Part shown: positions 30,818 through 39,421 of the stretch, piece after piece | Position numbering within the stretch: position 1 is the first letter of the stretch | How the letters are laid out: each line of letters begins with the position of its first letter | Assembly: GCA_947253945.1 (NCBI GenBank) | Contig: CAMYAY010000007.1 | Span: 1 to 45,339, forward strand | DNA length: 45,339 bases | Source: an uncultured Candidatus Saccharibacteria bacterium | Lineage (GTDB): Bacteria; Patescibacteriota; Saccharimonadia; Saccharimonadales; Saccharimonadaceae | Reading direction: 5' to 3' | Translations under genes and position numbers: made by a program | Notes under the pieces: generated by a model | The model's input: the letters and a program-made list of their open reading frames with translations, nothing else | What the model was told of the DNA's origin: nothing | Databases searched by the model: none

Positions 30818-31837
30818 ATGAAAGACATTATTCTCACTGGTGATCGACCGACAGGCAAGCTCCACCTCGGCCATTATGTAGGCTCACTCCGCGAGCGAGT
30901 TAAGTTGCAAGAGAGCGGTAAATACGACCCATTCGTGATGATTGCTGATATGCAGGCGCTGACTGACAACGCCAAAAATCCAGCCAAGGTACGCGACAAC
31001 GTCTTGCAAGTCGCGCTTGATTATCTTGCTGCTGGCCTTGACCCGCGTAAAACGACAATTTTCATTCAGTCGCAGGTGCCAGCGCTCTCAGAGCTCACCA
31101 TGTATTACATGGACTTAGTAAGTATTAGCCGTCTTGAGCGTAACCCAACCGTAAAGAGTGAGATTAAGCAGAAGAATTTTGGCGAAGGTGTGCCGACCGG
31201 CTTTGTAACCTATCCAATTTCGCAAGCTGCCGACATTACCGCTTTTAAAGCCAAGTACGTACCAGTAGGCGAAGACCAGTTGCCAATGATTGAGCAAACT
31301 CGTGAAATTGTTCGGTCATTTAACCAGACTTATGGCGAGCAGGTGCTAGTGGAACCGGAAGCTATCCTTGCGAGCAGCAACACGGCGCGCCGTTTGCCAG
31401 GGCTGGATGGCCAGGCCAAGATGAGTAAAAGCCTAGGCAACTGCATTTATCTATCCGACGACGAAAAAACTTTGCACGATAAGGTGTTTAACATGTATAC
31501 CGACCCAAATCACATTCATGTCAGTGCCCCTGGTAAAATTGAGGGCAACGTGGTGTTTACTTATCTTGATGTGTTTGCAACCGACCAAGCTAAAGTTGCC
31601 GAATTAAAGGCGCAGTATCAGAAAGGCGGTCTGGGCGACGTAGTAGTGAAGAAGTATCTCTTTGAGGTATTAAACGAAGTTTTGGCGCCAATCCGTGATC
31701 GTCGTGCCAAACTGGCTGAAAACCCAGCTTACATTTACGAACTGTTACATCAGGGCTCGCAAAAGGCAGCCTGCATTGCTAGCCAGACCCTAACGCAAGT
31801 TAAGGATGCTATTGGCATCAATTATTACGGGGATTAA
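30818..31837 (+). CDS. trpS: Tryptophanyl-tRNA synthetase
   Basis: 339 residues, typical class I enzyme. HIGH-type motif in PTGKLHLGHYVGSL (residues about 11-24) and KMSKS motif as KMSKSLGN (about 204). It charges tRNA-Trp. The gene starts 64 bases after rpsI, straight after the terminator, and abuts the next gene with no gap, so trpS, the pseudouridine synthase and the clamp-loader gene appear to form one unit. Confidence 0.97.
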   Translation: MKDIILTGDRPTGKLHLGHYVGSLRERVKLQESGKYDPFVMIADMQALTDNAKNPAKVRDNVLQVALDYLAAGLDPRKTTIFIQSQVPALSELTMYYMDLVSISRLERNPTVKSEIKQKNFGEGVPTGFVTYPISQAADITAFKAKYVPVGEDQLPMIEQTREIVRSFNQTYGEQVLVEPEAILASSNTARRLPGLDGQAKMSKSLGNCIYLSDDEKTLHDKVFNMYTDPNHIHVSAPGKIEGNVVFTYLDVFATDQAKVAELKAQYQKGGLGDVVVKKYLFEVLNEVLAPIRDRRAKLAENPAYIYELLHQGSQKAACIASQTLTQVKDAIGINYYGD

Positions 31838-32716
31838 ATGCGACTTGACGCTTGGCTGGCCAACAAATATCCGGAATTCTCGCGGGCTACCGTGCAGAAG
31901 CTAATTAAGTCAGGTCAAGCGACCGTTGATAACGTCGTGATAACCAAGCCGTCTTATGTGGTGGCGGAGACGCAGACTGTATCATTTACGCCACCCACTG
32001 CACCAGATTTTAGTACAGATAACGGCCAGTTTACAGCTAACGTAATATTTGAAAACGCCAACGTTGTGGTAATTAACAAGCCAGCAGGAATGCTAACTCA
32101 CGCTAAGGGCGCCATGGTTGAGGAATTTACCGTGGCTGATTTTGTGCGTAGTAAATTCGATCCGACGGAGAGCGCGGCGAACGCCGACAACAACCGCCTA
32201 GGTATCGTACACCGCCTTGACCGCGCTACCAGTGGGCTATTGATTTGCGCTACGAATCTTGCCACGGCACATTATTTGCAGCGACAGTTTGCCGACCGTA
32301 AGGCGCACAAAACTTATTTCGCCCTCGTAGAGCGCGCGCCAAAGCAACTTGCCGCGCAAATTAATTTGCCAATTGCCCGCAATGTTCGTAAGCCTGCCAC
32401 CTTCCAAGTTGATCCGAAAGGTAAGCCTGCCATCACTGACTATCGGGTTACCGAGCAGTTCGACGATGGCACTGCACTAGTGGAGTTGAAACCTCATACC
32501 GGTCGCACACACCAATTGCGCGTACATTTAAGTTATATTGGCGCCCCAATTGTGGGCGACCCAGTCTATGGTAACGGTCAATTTGGTGACCGTCTAATGT
32601 TACATGCTGCTGAGCTAGAAATTACCGTGCCAACCGAGCATGGCAACGAGCGCATGACATTTGAAGCGCCGTTGCCGGCTGATTTTATGGCCGAGCTGGA
32701 GCGCCATCGTGGCTAA
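31838..32716 (+). CDS. RluA-family pseudouridine synthase (RluD-like)
   Basis: 292 residues. N-terminal S4 domain (RLDAWLANKYPEFSRATVQ), then the catalytic domain with HRLDRATSGLLICA, whose Asp is the nucleophile, and the C-terminal HTGRTHQLRVHLSYIGAPI. Probably modifies 23S rRNA helix 69 if it is a true RluD, but the site cannot be read from sequence. It abuts trpS, and its last codons overlap the next gene. Confidence 0.94.
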   Translation: MRLDAWLANKYPEFSRATVQKLIKSGQATVDNVVITKPSYVVAETQTVSFTPPTAPDFSTDNGQFTANVIFENANVVVINKPAGMLTHAKGAMVEEFTVADFVRSKFDPTESAANADNNRLGIVHRLDRATSGLLICATNLATAHYLQRQFADRKAHKTYFALVERAPKQLAAQINLPIARNVRKPATFQVDPKGKPAITDYRVTEQFDDGTALVELKPHTGRTHQLRVHLSYIGAPIVGDPVYGNGQFGDRLMLHAAELEITVPTEHGNERMTFEAPLPADFMAELERHRG

Positions 32717-33542
32717 ACTTGACCAGCTAATTATCAATGCCAGCACGCGGCGGCAATTAGCTAATTATTTAGCACATCCGGCACAAGCGTTGATATTAAC
32801 GGGTGCTTCTGGGCTGGGGCTTTACACTATTGCTGAGGCATTGGCGCATCAATTAGCGGGCGGCAACACCGTTTTACTGCGGCCGAGCCTGCACAAGGCG
32901 CAAAAGACTGCCATTATTAATGCCGACGACATCGCCTATGTGACGAGTATTATTTATGATAAGCGCAAAGAATCACTGGTAGTGGTGATAGACGATATCG
33001 ACCAAGTGGCGCCAGGGGTCTCGGAACGCATTTTAAAGATTGTCGAAGAGCCAGTTAAAAACGTCTATTTTATTTTCACGACGCATCACCCAGCAACTGT
33101 GCCAGCAACCATTATGTCGCGCTCGCAACAAATAGAGGTCGCGGCGCCTGAGACAAGTGATTGTGTAACCTTATTATCCGAGGCGCCAGATGCTAGCCAG
33201 GCCCAGATCAAATTTTTGGCCGCGACCTATCCAGCGCAAATCTATCGTTTAATTCACCAGCCAAAGCTACTTACTGATGTTGCTGCACAGGCAAAGCTGG
33301 CTAAACAATTTATCACTAGCAACACTGGTGAGCGACTAGTTTTAATTACCAATATTAAGGACCGCACAGCCGCTACCGAATTTTGCGAGCTAGTAATTAA
33401 ATTCCTGCTTTTTGCGCAGCGTAACTCAGACCATTCCGAGCGTCTTGTGCGTCAGCTTAATCTCGTAAATGACGTTATGACCTATCTGACTGCCAGTTGC
33501 AACTTAAAATTAGTCTTAACTCAGCTGGCGCTTAATTTGTAA
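32709..33542 (+). CDS. DNA polymerase III delta-prime-like AAA+ protein
   Basis: 277 residues from GTG 32709, overlapping the previous gene by 8 bases; GGAG lies upstream. The AAA+ fold is visible: Walker A position reads GASGLGLYT with the Lys lost, Walker B is VVVIDDID, and sensor 1 is FTTHHPATVP followed by SRSQQI. A P-loop without the ATP-binding Lys fits delta-prime (HolB), the non-ATPase clamp-loader subunit. An unrelated inactive AAA+ protein is possible. Confidence 0.75.
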   Translation: MAKLDQLIINASTRRQLANYLAHPAQALILTGASGLGLYTIAEALAHQLAGGNTVLLRPSLHKAQKTAIINADDIAYVTSIIYDKRKESLVVVIDDIDQVAPGVSERILKIVEEPVKNVYFIFTTHHPATVPATIMSRSQQIEVAAPETSDCVTLLSEAPDASQAQIKFLAATYPAQIYRLIHQPKLLTDVAAQAKLAKQFITSNTGERLVLITNIKDRTAATEFCELVIKFLLFAQRNSDHSERLVRQLNLVNDVMTYLTASCNLKLVLTQLALNL

Positions 33543-33545
33543 TAC

Positions 33546-33554
33546 TGCTATAAT
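33546..33554 (+). promoter_or_regulatory. Extended -10 giving a leaderless TPR mRNA
   Basis: TGcTATAAT ends 6 bases before ATG 33561. No ribosome-binding site and no clear -35. Confidence 0.65.
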
Positions 33555-33560
33555 AGTAGC

Positions 33561-34208
33561 ATGTATGCCTTGCTTGTCTTAATTATTATCACAGTGGCAG
33601 TTATCTTTTGGCCAGAGGTAAAAGACCAAACCGACCTCCAGCCGTCACGGATTGAGTTGCAGCTTAATAAGCTTTGGGATATATCGCTCGGGGCGATTCA
33701 CGATAAAAAATACGTCCGTGCCGAGAAAGCACTATTGACCATTTTACGAGTTGACGACCGCAATGCGCGCGCTTACAATCGTCTTGGCATTTTGTATGCT
33801 AAGCAGGGGCAGTACAAAGACGCCATTGAGTGCTTTGAAATCACCCAAAGTTTGGCGCCAAGCGCTTCGGCTCTCCATAATGTCGGTCTGATTTACTATG
33901 AGGTCGGTCAGTATGACAAGGCAGCGCAAGCCTTTGAGCAGGCGTTATCTAAGGAATCAGACGTCGCTTCGCGCCACGTGGCTTATGCCAAGGTGCTTGA
34001 AAAGATGGGTAACAATAAAAAGATGCTTGAGGAGTTGAAGACTGCTGTTAATCTCGAGCGCAACCCACAGTCGCTTGGCTTGCTAGCTGACGCGCTTGAC
34101 CGTAACGACGAACACGAGCAGGCTGAGAAAGTGCGTCTCTTAATGGAGAAAACGCGTAAGCTAGGCAATCGCTCGCGCATCAAGCAGCCGCGCAAAGTGA
34201 TAATGTAG
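33561..34208 (+). CDS. Membrane-anchored TPR protein
   Basis: 215 residues. N-terminal hydrophobic segment (residues 2-17) with few charges, so a membrane anchor or signal. Tandem TPR repeats follow from about residue 50 to 170; clear examples are NARAYNRLGILYAKQGQY and SALHNVGLIYYEVGQYDKA. The C-terminus is basic. TPRs mediate protein binding, partner unknown. It has its own leaderless promoter and is followed by tRNA genes. Confidence 0.88.
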   Translation: MYALLVLIIITVAVIFWPEVKDQTDLQPSRIELQLNKLWDISLGAIHDKKYVRAEKALLTILRVDDRNARAYNRLGILYAKQGQYKDAIECFEITQSLAPSASALHNVGLIYYEVGQYDKAAQAFEQALSKESDVASRHVAYAKVLEKMGNNKKMLEELKTAVNLERNPQSLGLLADALDRNDEHEQAEKVRLLMEKTRKLGNRSRIKQPRKVIM

Positions 34209-34230
34209 TAACTACGCGGCGCTAAATTGT

Positions 34231-34259
34231 TTGCATTCTTCGCCGCGATTTGCTATGAT
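34231..34259 (+). promoter_or_regulatory. Promoter of tRNA-Thr/tRNA-Tyr
   Basis: TTGCAT (34231-34236), 17-base spacer, TATGAT (34254-34259) with TGc before it. The tRNA starts 10 bases downstream. Confidence 0.75.
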
Positions 34260-34268
34260 ATTTTTAGT

Positions 34269-34345
34269 GCCAATTTAGCTCAGTTGGTTAGAGCAGCTGT
34301 TTTGTAAACAGCAGGTCCTCGGTTCGAATCCGAGAATTGGCTCCA
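34269..34345 (+). tRNA. tRNA-Thr (anticodon TGT)
   Basis: 77 bases with encoded CCA. Acceptor GCCAATT/AATTGGC, anticodon stem GCTGT/ACAGC with loop TTTGTAA, T arm CTCGGTTCGAATCCGAG. Confidence 0.96.
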
Positions 34346-34358
34346 CATTTCAACATTT

Positions 34359-34443
34359 GCTGGGGTAGTGAAGCGGTTAAACACGGCAGACTGTAAATCT
34401 GCTCCCTATGGGTTCGGGGGTTCAAATCCCTCCCCCAGCACCA
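34359..34443 (+). tRNA. tRNA-Tyr (anticodon GTA)
   Basis: 85 bases with encoded CCA and a long variable arm, as expected for bacterial tRNA-Tyr. Acceptor GCTGGGG/CCCCAGC, anticodon stem GCAGA/TCTGC with loop CTGTAAA. 13 bases after tRNA-Thr. Confidence 0.95.
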
Positions 34444-34451
34444 GATATTTT

Positions 34452-34476
34452 GCCCCCGTTTGGGGGCTTTTTATTT
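34452..34476 (+). terminator. Terminator of the tRNA pair
   Basis: GCCCCC / GGGGGC, loop GTTT, then TTTTTATTT. Confidence 0.9.
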
Positions 34477-34500
34477 AGCAAACATAGCTTAGTGTTTATG

Positions 34501-34529
34501 TTGACAATCCATTTTAGGTCTGCTATACT
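34501..34529 (+). promoter_or_regulatory. Promoter of tRNA-Thr (GGT)
   Basis: TTGACA (34501-34506), 17-base spacer, TATACT (34524-34529) with TGc before it. Near-consensus. Confidence 0.85.
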
Positions 34530-34557
34530 CTAAAAAGTAGTGGTTAGCTACTTTTAT

Positions 34558-34632
<75 letters not shown>

Positions 34633-34648
34633 CATAGTATGATTTTAT

Positions 34649-34676
34649 TACACCCCTCAGGGGGTGTATTTTTTAT
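34649..34676 (+). terminator. Terminator of tRNA-Thr (GGT)
   Basis: TACACCCC / GGGGTGTA, loop TCAG, then TTTTTTAT. Confidence 0.9.
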
Positions 34677-34685
34677 AAGGATACC

Positions 34686-34720
34686 TACTAAAAATGCCAC
34701 TGTTTATTTCGTGGCATTTA
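34686..34720 (-). terminator. Terminator of the minus-strand gene at 34744
   Basis: AAATGCCAC / GTGGCATTT with a 10-base loop; on the minus strand it is followed by TTTTTAG. Confidence 0.75.
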
Positions 34721-34743
34721 TGTGTAAAGTAATAGTTTTAGCG

Positions 34744-35682
34744 TTACTTTTTAATCAAGAAGAGATAAATCGCTATCTCTGCCGCCATCGCTAGAATGTT
34801 GATAATGATGGCCACGACCGCGATGCGGCGAACTTTAGTTAGCTGCTCGGCGAATAAGCCATAGAGAAGGTACTTATTTACGAAAAATATCGCCACGATA
34901 CCGCCAATAGTTGACAGAAGAGGCAAAACGCTAAGCACTAAGCTAGCCTTACCTAAGAACTGAAGACTGGCAACGTACATCGCCATGTTTTCAACCGTGT
35001 GGCGCTCTCGGTCGGACAAACCACTCAGTAATTCATCCATCTGCGCCTTATCGCGCTCAAGCGTGCCGCTTTGTTCAAGCGCATCTATCTCTTGACGAAT
35101 TTGCTGGCGTTGCTCGTCATACATCGGTTTATTCTTTGCGTACTCTTGTACTGCTTTATTGACTTCGTTGATAAAATCAGCGATATGACCTATATCGTCC
35201 GAATAATCTTCCTGAAGTGACATCTTTTGTTCAATATCGTCGCGGTCATCATTTTCAATTGCTTTTGATGACCGATATTGCGCATGGACGCAGCATTTAT
35301 CGCTGATCACAAAAATTCGTATAGTATTAGAATCAAAATAGCCGTTTAATGCACCCGTCACTAAGTTATTACCGCTGTTAGTATATATGCGGCTGAGTAA
35401 CTCCCTATACTGCTCGTCTGTAACGCCACCTTCAACCGTGGTTCTTACTACGTGGTCGCCAATACCGGCGGTGATGGTAAATTTTTCATCCAAATTAATG
35501 ACGCCCCCATTGCCCATAATTGAATCTGTAAATAATACAGCATCACCTATTCCACATATTCTACTATGGCCGATACTGTGGAGTTTAGTCTTTAACATGT
35601 TAAGTTTTGTTAATGTTTGGCGAGACTCATCCCCTAGCCGTTCTAGTTCGGGTATTTTACTCGGGTCTATTATAGTGTTCAT
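34744..35682 (-). CDS. Membrane protein of unknown function with coiled coil
   Basis: 312 residues. An N-terminal soluble domain (residues 1-155), then a coiled coil (about 160-215, with QQIRQEIDALEQSGTLERDK), then two C-terminal membrane segments (about 240-262 and 283-308) with a basic loop. No family recognised. A tail-anchored, cytoplasm-facing topology is likely. The -10 TGcTATCAT ends 6 bases before the ATG, so the mRNA should be leaderless. Tail-to-tail with the tRNA cluster. Confidence 0.75.
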   Translation of the reverse strand: MNTIIDPSKIPELERLGDESRQTLTKLNMLKTKLHSIGHSRICGIGDAVLFTDSIMGNGGVINLDEKFTITAGIGDHVVRTTVEGGVTDEQYRELLSRIYTNSGNNLVTGALNGYFDSNTIRIFVISDKCCVHAQYRSSKAIENDDRDDIEQKMSLQEDYSDDIGHIADFINEVNKAVQEYAKNKPMYDEQRQQIRQEIDALEQSGTLERDKAQMDELLSGLSDRERHTVENMAMYVASLQFLGKASLVLSVLPLLSTIGGIVAIFFVNKYLLYGLFAEQLTKVRRIAVVAIIINILAMAAEIAIYLFLIKK

Positions 35683-35688
35683 GCTTAC

Positions 35689-35697
35689 ATGATAGCA
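35689..35697 (-). promoter_or_regulatory. Extended -10 giving a leaderless start
   Basis: Reverse strand TGcTATCAT ends 6 bases before the ATG at 35682. Confidence 0.55.
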
Positions 35698-35727
35698 GAA
35701 TCCATTAGCCGGAGAAAGTAGACATAA

Positions 35728-36597
35728 CTACTTTTTAGAGAAGAAGGTAAGGTAACGCGGGAGCTCATCTTGTGCGGTGGCAGCAGGAATATTATCGAGT
35801 ATAAAACCTAGGCCGTCGGTGAATGCTTGATATAGAAGTGGAGTAAATGACAGCCAGGCATACCAAGTTGGTTGGCCTGCATCAAACAGCCGGCGACGAT
35901 TTAGTGCCATAGTGCAGATTATACTATATAAAATTACGAGGATTAATGGCGGGACGGTGAACCAAGGATAAATATTGTAAAATACTAGAAAAAATATTGG
36001 TATTGCAACAAATATAAAGGTAGCAGTTGCAATTCGCTTTGCGCGTTTGTAAGTAGCGCGCGATGTTCGATAACCTTTTGCAAAAATCGGGATCAACGCT
36101 TCACAGAAGATGTCGCGTACGCTATTAGTCGGTTGCGCCACCGAATGCGCAAATGACGGCAGTTTACCAGGCTTCACGGTTGCGAGTAATATGGTTTTAC
36201 TGGGGCCATGGCTAGAACTAGCATCAGAGGTGGGGACTAAGGTAGAGCTAACAACAGAAGCAGGATTGTTGATAGACACGGGGTTGGCGGTGGTAGTGGG
36301 CTGCTCGGATGAGCTAGTGGCATTAGCCACGCCTTTAGATGGGCGAAAACTATCTGGCACGTAGTCTGACGATGCAGTCGGATATGGTTCAATGCCGCCA
36401 ATCTGCTTTAAATAATTTGTCACCGGATTATTGTATATATCGGTGTATTGTTGCTGACTGCCTTCACTGGTAACTACTGTGCCAGCTGGCGTCGTACTGT
36501 TGTTCTGCGTAGCACCAACCTGAGTTGTCGCCGTTAAATTAGAACTAGAAAACGGCTGCGTCGTTTGTGTTGTAGGAGTAACTTGTTTATCTTGCAT
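35728..36597 (-). CDS. DUF805-like membrane protein with disordered N-terminus
   Basis: 289 residues. The first 140 residues are Ser/Thr/Pro/Gln-rich, low complexity and cytoplasmic. A four-helix membrane domain follows (about 180-275) with LNRRRLFDAGQPTWYAWL, which echoes the RRLHDxGxSGWW signature of DUF805. The link is by eye and the family has no firm function. It lies between two other gene groups on the minus strand; its promoter region (36600-36635) carries overlapping -10-like TAAAAT and TATAAT. Confidence 0.65.
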   Translation of the reverse strand: MQDKQVTPTTQTTQPFSSSNLTATTQVGATQNNSTTPAGTVVTSEGSQQQYTDIYNNPVTNYLKQIGGIEPYPTASSDYVPDSFRPSKGVANATSSSEQPTTTANPVSINNPASVVSSTLVPTSDASSSHGPSKTILLATVKPGKLPSFAHSVAQPTNSVRDIFCEALIPIFAKGYRTSRATYKRAKRIATATFIFVAIPIFFLVFYNIYPWFTVPPLILVILYSIICTMALNRRRLFDAGQPTWYAWLSFTPLLYQAFTDGLGFILDNIPAATAQDELPRYLTFFSKK

Positions 36598-36671
36598 CTT
36601 ACTAACATTATTTTAACGCAAATTATATTGTAAGCGCAACCAAAATTTAACGTGCCATCTTAGCGTGAGCG

Positions 36672-36680
36672 TGTTATAAT
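36672..36680 (+). promoter_or_regulatory. Extended -10 giving a leaderless ftsA mRNA
   Basis: TGtTATAAT ends 7 bases before ATG 36688. GTGCCA at 36652 is a weak -35 with a 17-base spacer. Confidence 0.65.
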
Positions 36681-36687
36681 GGAATAT

Positions 36688-37953
36688 ATGGATGATAATA
36701 GATACGGCGTAGGTATCGATATTGGCACCGGCTCAGTTAAGGTGGTCGTGGGCGTTTGCCCGCGCGATAGTGCCGAGAACAATGAGTCTATTCTACCAAA
36801 TATCATTGGTGTTGGTATGCAGCCCAGTGCTGGCATACGCAAGGGTATAATTACCGATATAGCTAAGGTTTCTCGAGTACTAGATAAAGCTCTATCGCAA
36901 GCCGAGCAGATGAGTGGTCAAGCGATTCATCACGCCACATTTTCAGTTAACGGTACAAAAATTACCGGTATTCAATCGCGGGGTGTCGTAGCGGTTAACG
37001 GCGACCGCCAGACAATCGGCTCCGGCGAGACGGAGCGCGTCATCAAGGCCGCCCAGGTAGTGAAGCTCGCCCCTAACCAAATTATTTTAAATGCTAGTCC
37101 ACGTACTTATAAAGTAGATAATCAAGACGGTATTCGCGACCCAATTGGTATGACTGGCGTCCGGCTAGAAGTTGACGCCTTTGTTACCACCGCGCTATCA
37201 CCTCAACTACGCAATATCGACAGTGTGGCAAGTAACTCTAGTATTGAACAGTCTAGCCCATGTATCCCTGCGGGCGTTGCGTCGTCATCTATCGCCCTTA
37301 ACGACCAACAGAAGGAAAACGGCGCAGCGTCGCTCGATATCGGCCATTCCACAACTACGCTAGTGGTTTACGATGAGGGTGACATAGTTGATATCAAAGT
37401 CTTGCCAATAGGCTCCAATAATATCACCAGCGACCTCGCGATTGGCTTGCAAACTGACCTCGACATCGCCGAACAAGTTAAAATACAACATGCCGTAGCA
37501 GCACCGCAGCTTCGTCGAGGCAACGAAGAAATGGTGGCAATTAAGGTGACTCAGCCGGATGGCTCTGTGCATAAAATTGGATTTAAGACCGAGCTAATAG
37601 ATACTATTGTAGCAACGCGTCTTGCCGAGTTATTTGAGCTAGTCAATAAAGAGCTCAAGCGCATCCATCGTGCTGGAGCATTGCCGGGTGGGATAGTGAT
37701 TACCGGCGGCGGTGCAAAGTTGCGTGGTATTACCGATTTTTCACGCATGGCGTTGCAAATCAACACGCATGCGTTTGCGCCGCAGAATTACCAAATGGTA
37801 TCTAAATTGGCCGCCGACCCAAGCTTTACGGCTGCAATTGGCCTAATGGAGCAAGACCTTTCACAAGTTATGAATGGGTCAGAGCAGGGGCGCCGGCGCA
37901 GCGGTAACGGTGGTGGCGGTATTTTCGCTAAGTTATTTCACTTCGGTAAATAG
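36688..37953 (+). CDS. ftsA: Cell division protein FtsA
   Basis: 421 residues from ATG 36688; the ATG at 36679 overlaps the -10 and is unlikely. Actin-fold ATPase that tethers FtsZ to the membrane. Phosphate-1 motif GIDIGTGSVKVVVG, second phosphate motif ASLDIGHSTTTLVVY and adenosine motif IVITGGGAKLRG. The C-terminus ends in a short amphipathic helix (IFAKLFHFGK) after a Gly linker, the expected membrane-targeting sequence. ftsZ follows 74 bases later with its own promoter. Confidence 0.95.
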   Translation: MDDNRYGVGIDIGTGSVKVVVGVCPRDSAENNESILPNIIGVGMQPSAGIRKGIITDIAKVSRVLDKALSQAEQMSGQAIHHATFSVNGTKITGIQSRGVVAVNGDRQTIGSGETERVIKAAQVVKLAPNQIILNASPRTYKVDNQDGIRDPIGMTGVRLEVDAFVTTALSPQLRNIDSVASNSSIEQSSPCIPAGVASSSIALNDQQKENGAASLDIGHSTTTLVVYDEGDIVDIKVLPIGSNNITSDLAIGLQTDLDIAEQVKIQHAVAAPQLRRGNEEMVAIKVTQPDGSVHKIGFKTELIDTIVATRLAELFELVNKELKRIHRAGALPGGIVITGGGAKLRGITDFSRMALQINTHAFAPQNYQMVSKLAADPSFTAAIGLMEQDLSQVMNGSEQGRRRSGNGGGGIFAKLFHFGK

Positions 37954-37964
37954 CGTAACCACTA

Positions 37965-37993
37965 TTGCCACTAGTTGTTAATATGTGTATAAT
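37965..37993 (+). promoter_or_regulatory. ftsZ promoter
   Basis: TTGCCA (37965-37970), 17-base spacer, TATAAT (37988-37993). The mRNA carries TTTTAGGAGGG before the ATG, so ftsZ has a strong ribosome-binding site, unlike ftsA. Confidence 0.8.
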
Positions 37994-38027
37994 GTAATTG
38001 TGAGATTAAACTATTTTAGGAGGGTTT

Positions 38028-39416
38028 ATGCCAGAGGTTAAGCCAACAGATATTCAGGCACCTGCTGTCATTAAAGTCGTCGGCGTTGGCGGTGCCGGTG
38101 GCGCAGCAGTCAATCGCATGCGTGATGCTGGGATTGAAGGAGTTAGTTTTATTGCCATTAACACTGATGCTCAAGCATTACAAGCATCAAAAGCGGATGT
38201 TAAAGTCCACATTGGTCGTGATACGACCCGTGGTCTCGGCGCTGGTGCTGACCCATCAGTTGGTGAAGCTGCTGCTCGCGAGAGTATTGACGACATCAAG
38301 CAGGCGCTAGAAGGCGCTAACATGGCGTTCATCACCTTTGGTGCTGGTGGCGGTACTGGTACCGGCGCTGCGCCAGTCGTTGCTGAAGTCGCCCGCGAAC
38401 TTGGCATCTTAACCGTTGGTGTGGTTACTAGGCCATTTACCTTTGAGGGGCAGAAGCGCCGCCAAAACGCTGATCTCGGTATTGCCAACATCTCTAAAGT
38501 AGTAGACACTTTAATTACTATTCCAAATGACCGCTTGTTGCAGACTATCGACCGCCGCACTCCATTGCTTGAGACCTTCAAGATTGCCGACGATGTTCTT
38601 CGCCAGGGTGTGCAGGGTATTTCTGAGCTTATCACTCAAAGCGGCTTAATCAACCTCGACTTTGCCGACATTAAGGCTATTATGAGTAACGCTGGTAGCG
38701 CCTTGATGGGTATTGGCCGTGCTAGTGGTGACGATCGTGCTGTCAAGGCTGCACATCAAGCTATCGAATCACCACTTATCGAAGTCAGCATCGATGGTGC
38801 TCGTGGCGTCCTTTTGAATGTCACCGGTGGTTACGATATGTCAATGTCTGAAGTTCAAGAGGCGGCCGACATCATTACCGCTGCCGTAGCGCCAGACGCC
38901 AACATCATCTTTGGCGCCAACTTGAAGCCAGAAATGGAAGACGAATTGATTATCACTGTAGTTGCTACGGGCTTCGACTCTAATTACTTCTCTGGCAAAG
39001 ACAATCAAGGCCGCGCTACAAAAGCCACTGCGGCGGCTGACGCACAAGCCGTTAAAGATGCTAACGATGACTTTAATAAGATGGATCTCGGCAGCATCGA
39101 CCTTGATAACGACGCTACGAGTACGTCAGTTACCCCAGAAGACTTCACTTCAGACAACGGCAATGAAGCTGCTTGGACGCAACAAGAGCCAACCGTCCAA
39201 ACTGGCCAGCTCGACCATGCTCCAGCACAATCAGCTGAAGAGCCAGCGAACAAACCCGAGCCAGGTACTGAGCCCGAAGCAGAGCAACAGCCAATGCCAC
39301 AGCGTAGCATCTTGAGCCCAAATGATGACGATGACGAAGATGACGACAAAGAAGACTCAATGTTTGATACACCAGCCTTCTTGCGCCGAAAGTTCCATTT
39401 TGGCCGTAAAAAATAA
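38028..39416 (+). CDS. ftsZ: Cell division protein FtsZ
   Basis: 462 residues. Tubulin-fold GTPase forming the division ring. GTP-binding GAGGGTGTGAAPVVA (residues about 105-119) and the T7 catalytic loop NLDFADIKAIM are intact. A disordered acidic linker (residues about 340-440, with a DDDDEDDD run) leads to a C-terminal peptide TPAFLRRKFHFGRKK, which matches the FtsZ tail that binds FtsA and extends it with basic residues. nrdR starts 5 bases later. Confidence 0.98.
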   Translation: MPEVKPTDIQAPAVIKVVGVGGAGGAAVNRMRDAGIEGVSFIAINTDAQALQASKADVKVHIGRDTTRGLGAGADPSVGEAAARESIDDIKQALEGANMAFITFGAGGGTGTGAAPVVAEVARELGILTVGVVTRPFTFEGQKRRQNADLGIANISKVVDTLITIPNDRLLQTIDRRTPLLETFKIADDVLRQGVQGISELITQSGLINLDFADIKAIMSNAGSALMGIGRASGDDRAVKAAHQAIESPLIEVSIDGARGVLLNVTGGYDMSMSEVQEAADIITAAVAPDANIIFGANLKPEMEDELIITVVATGFDSNYFSGKDNQGRATKATAAADAQAVKDANDDFNKMDLGSIDLDNDATSTSVTPEDFTSDNGNEAAWTQQEPTVQTGQLDHAPAQSAEEPANKPEPGTEPEAEQQPMPQRSILSPNDDDDEDDDKEDSMFDTPAFLRRKFHFGRKK

Positions 39417-39421
39417 CCGCC

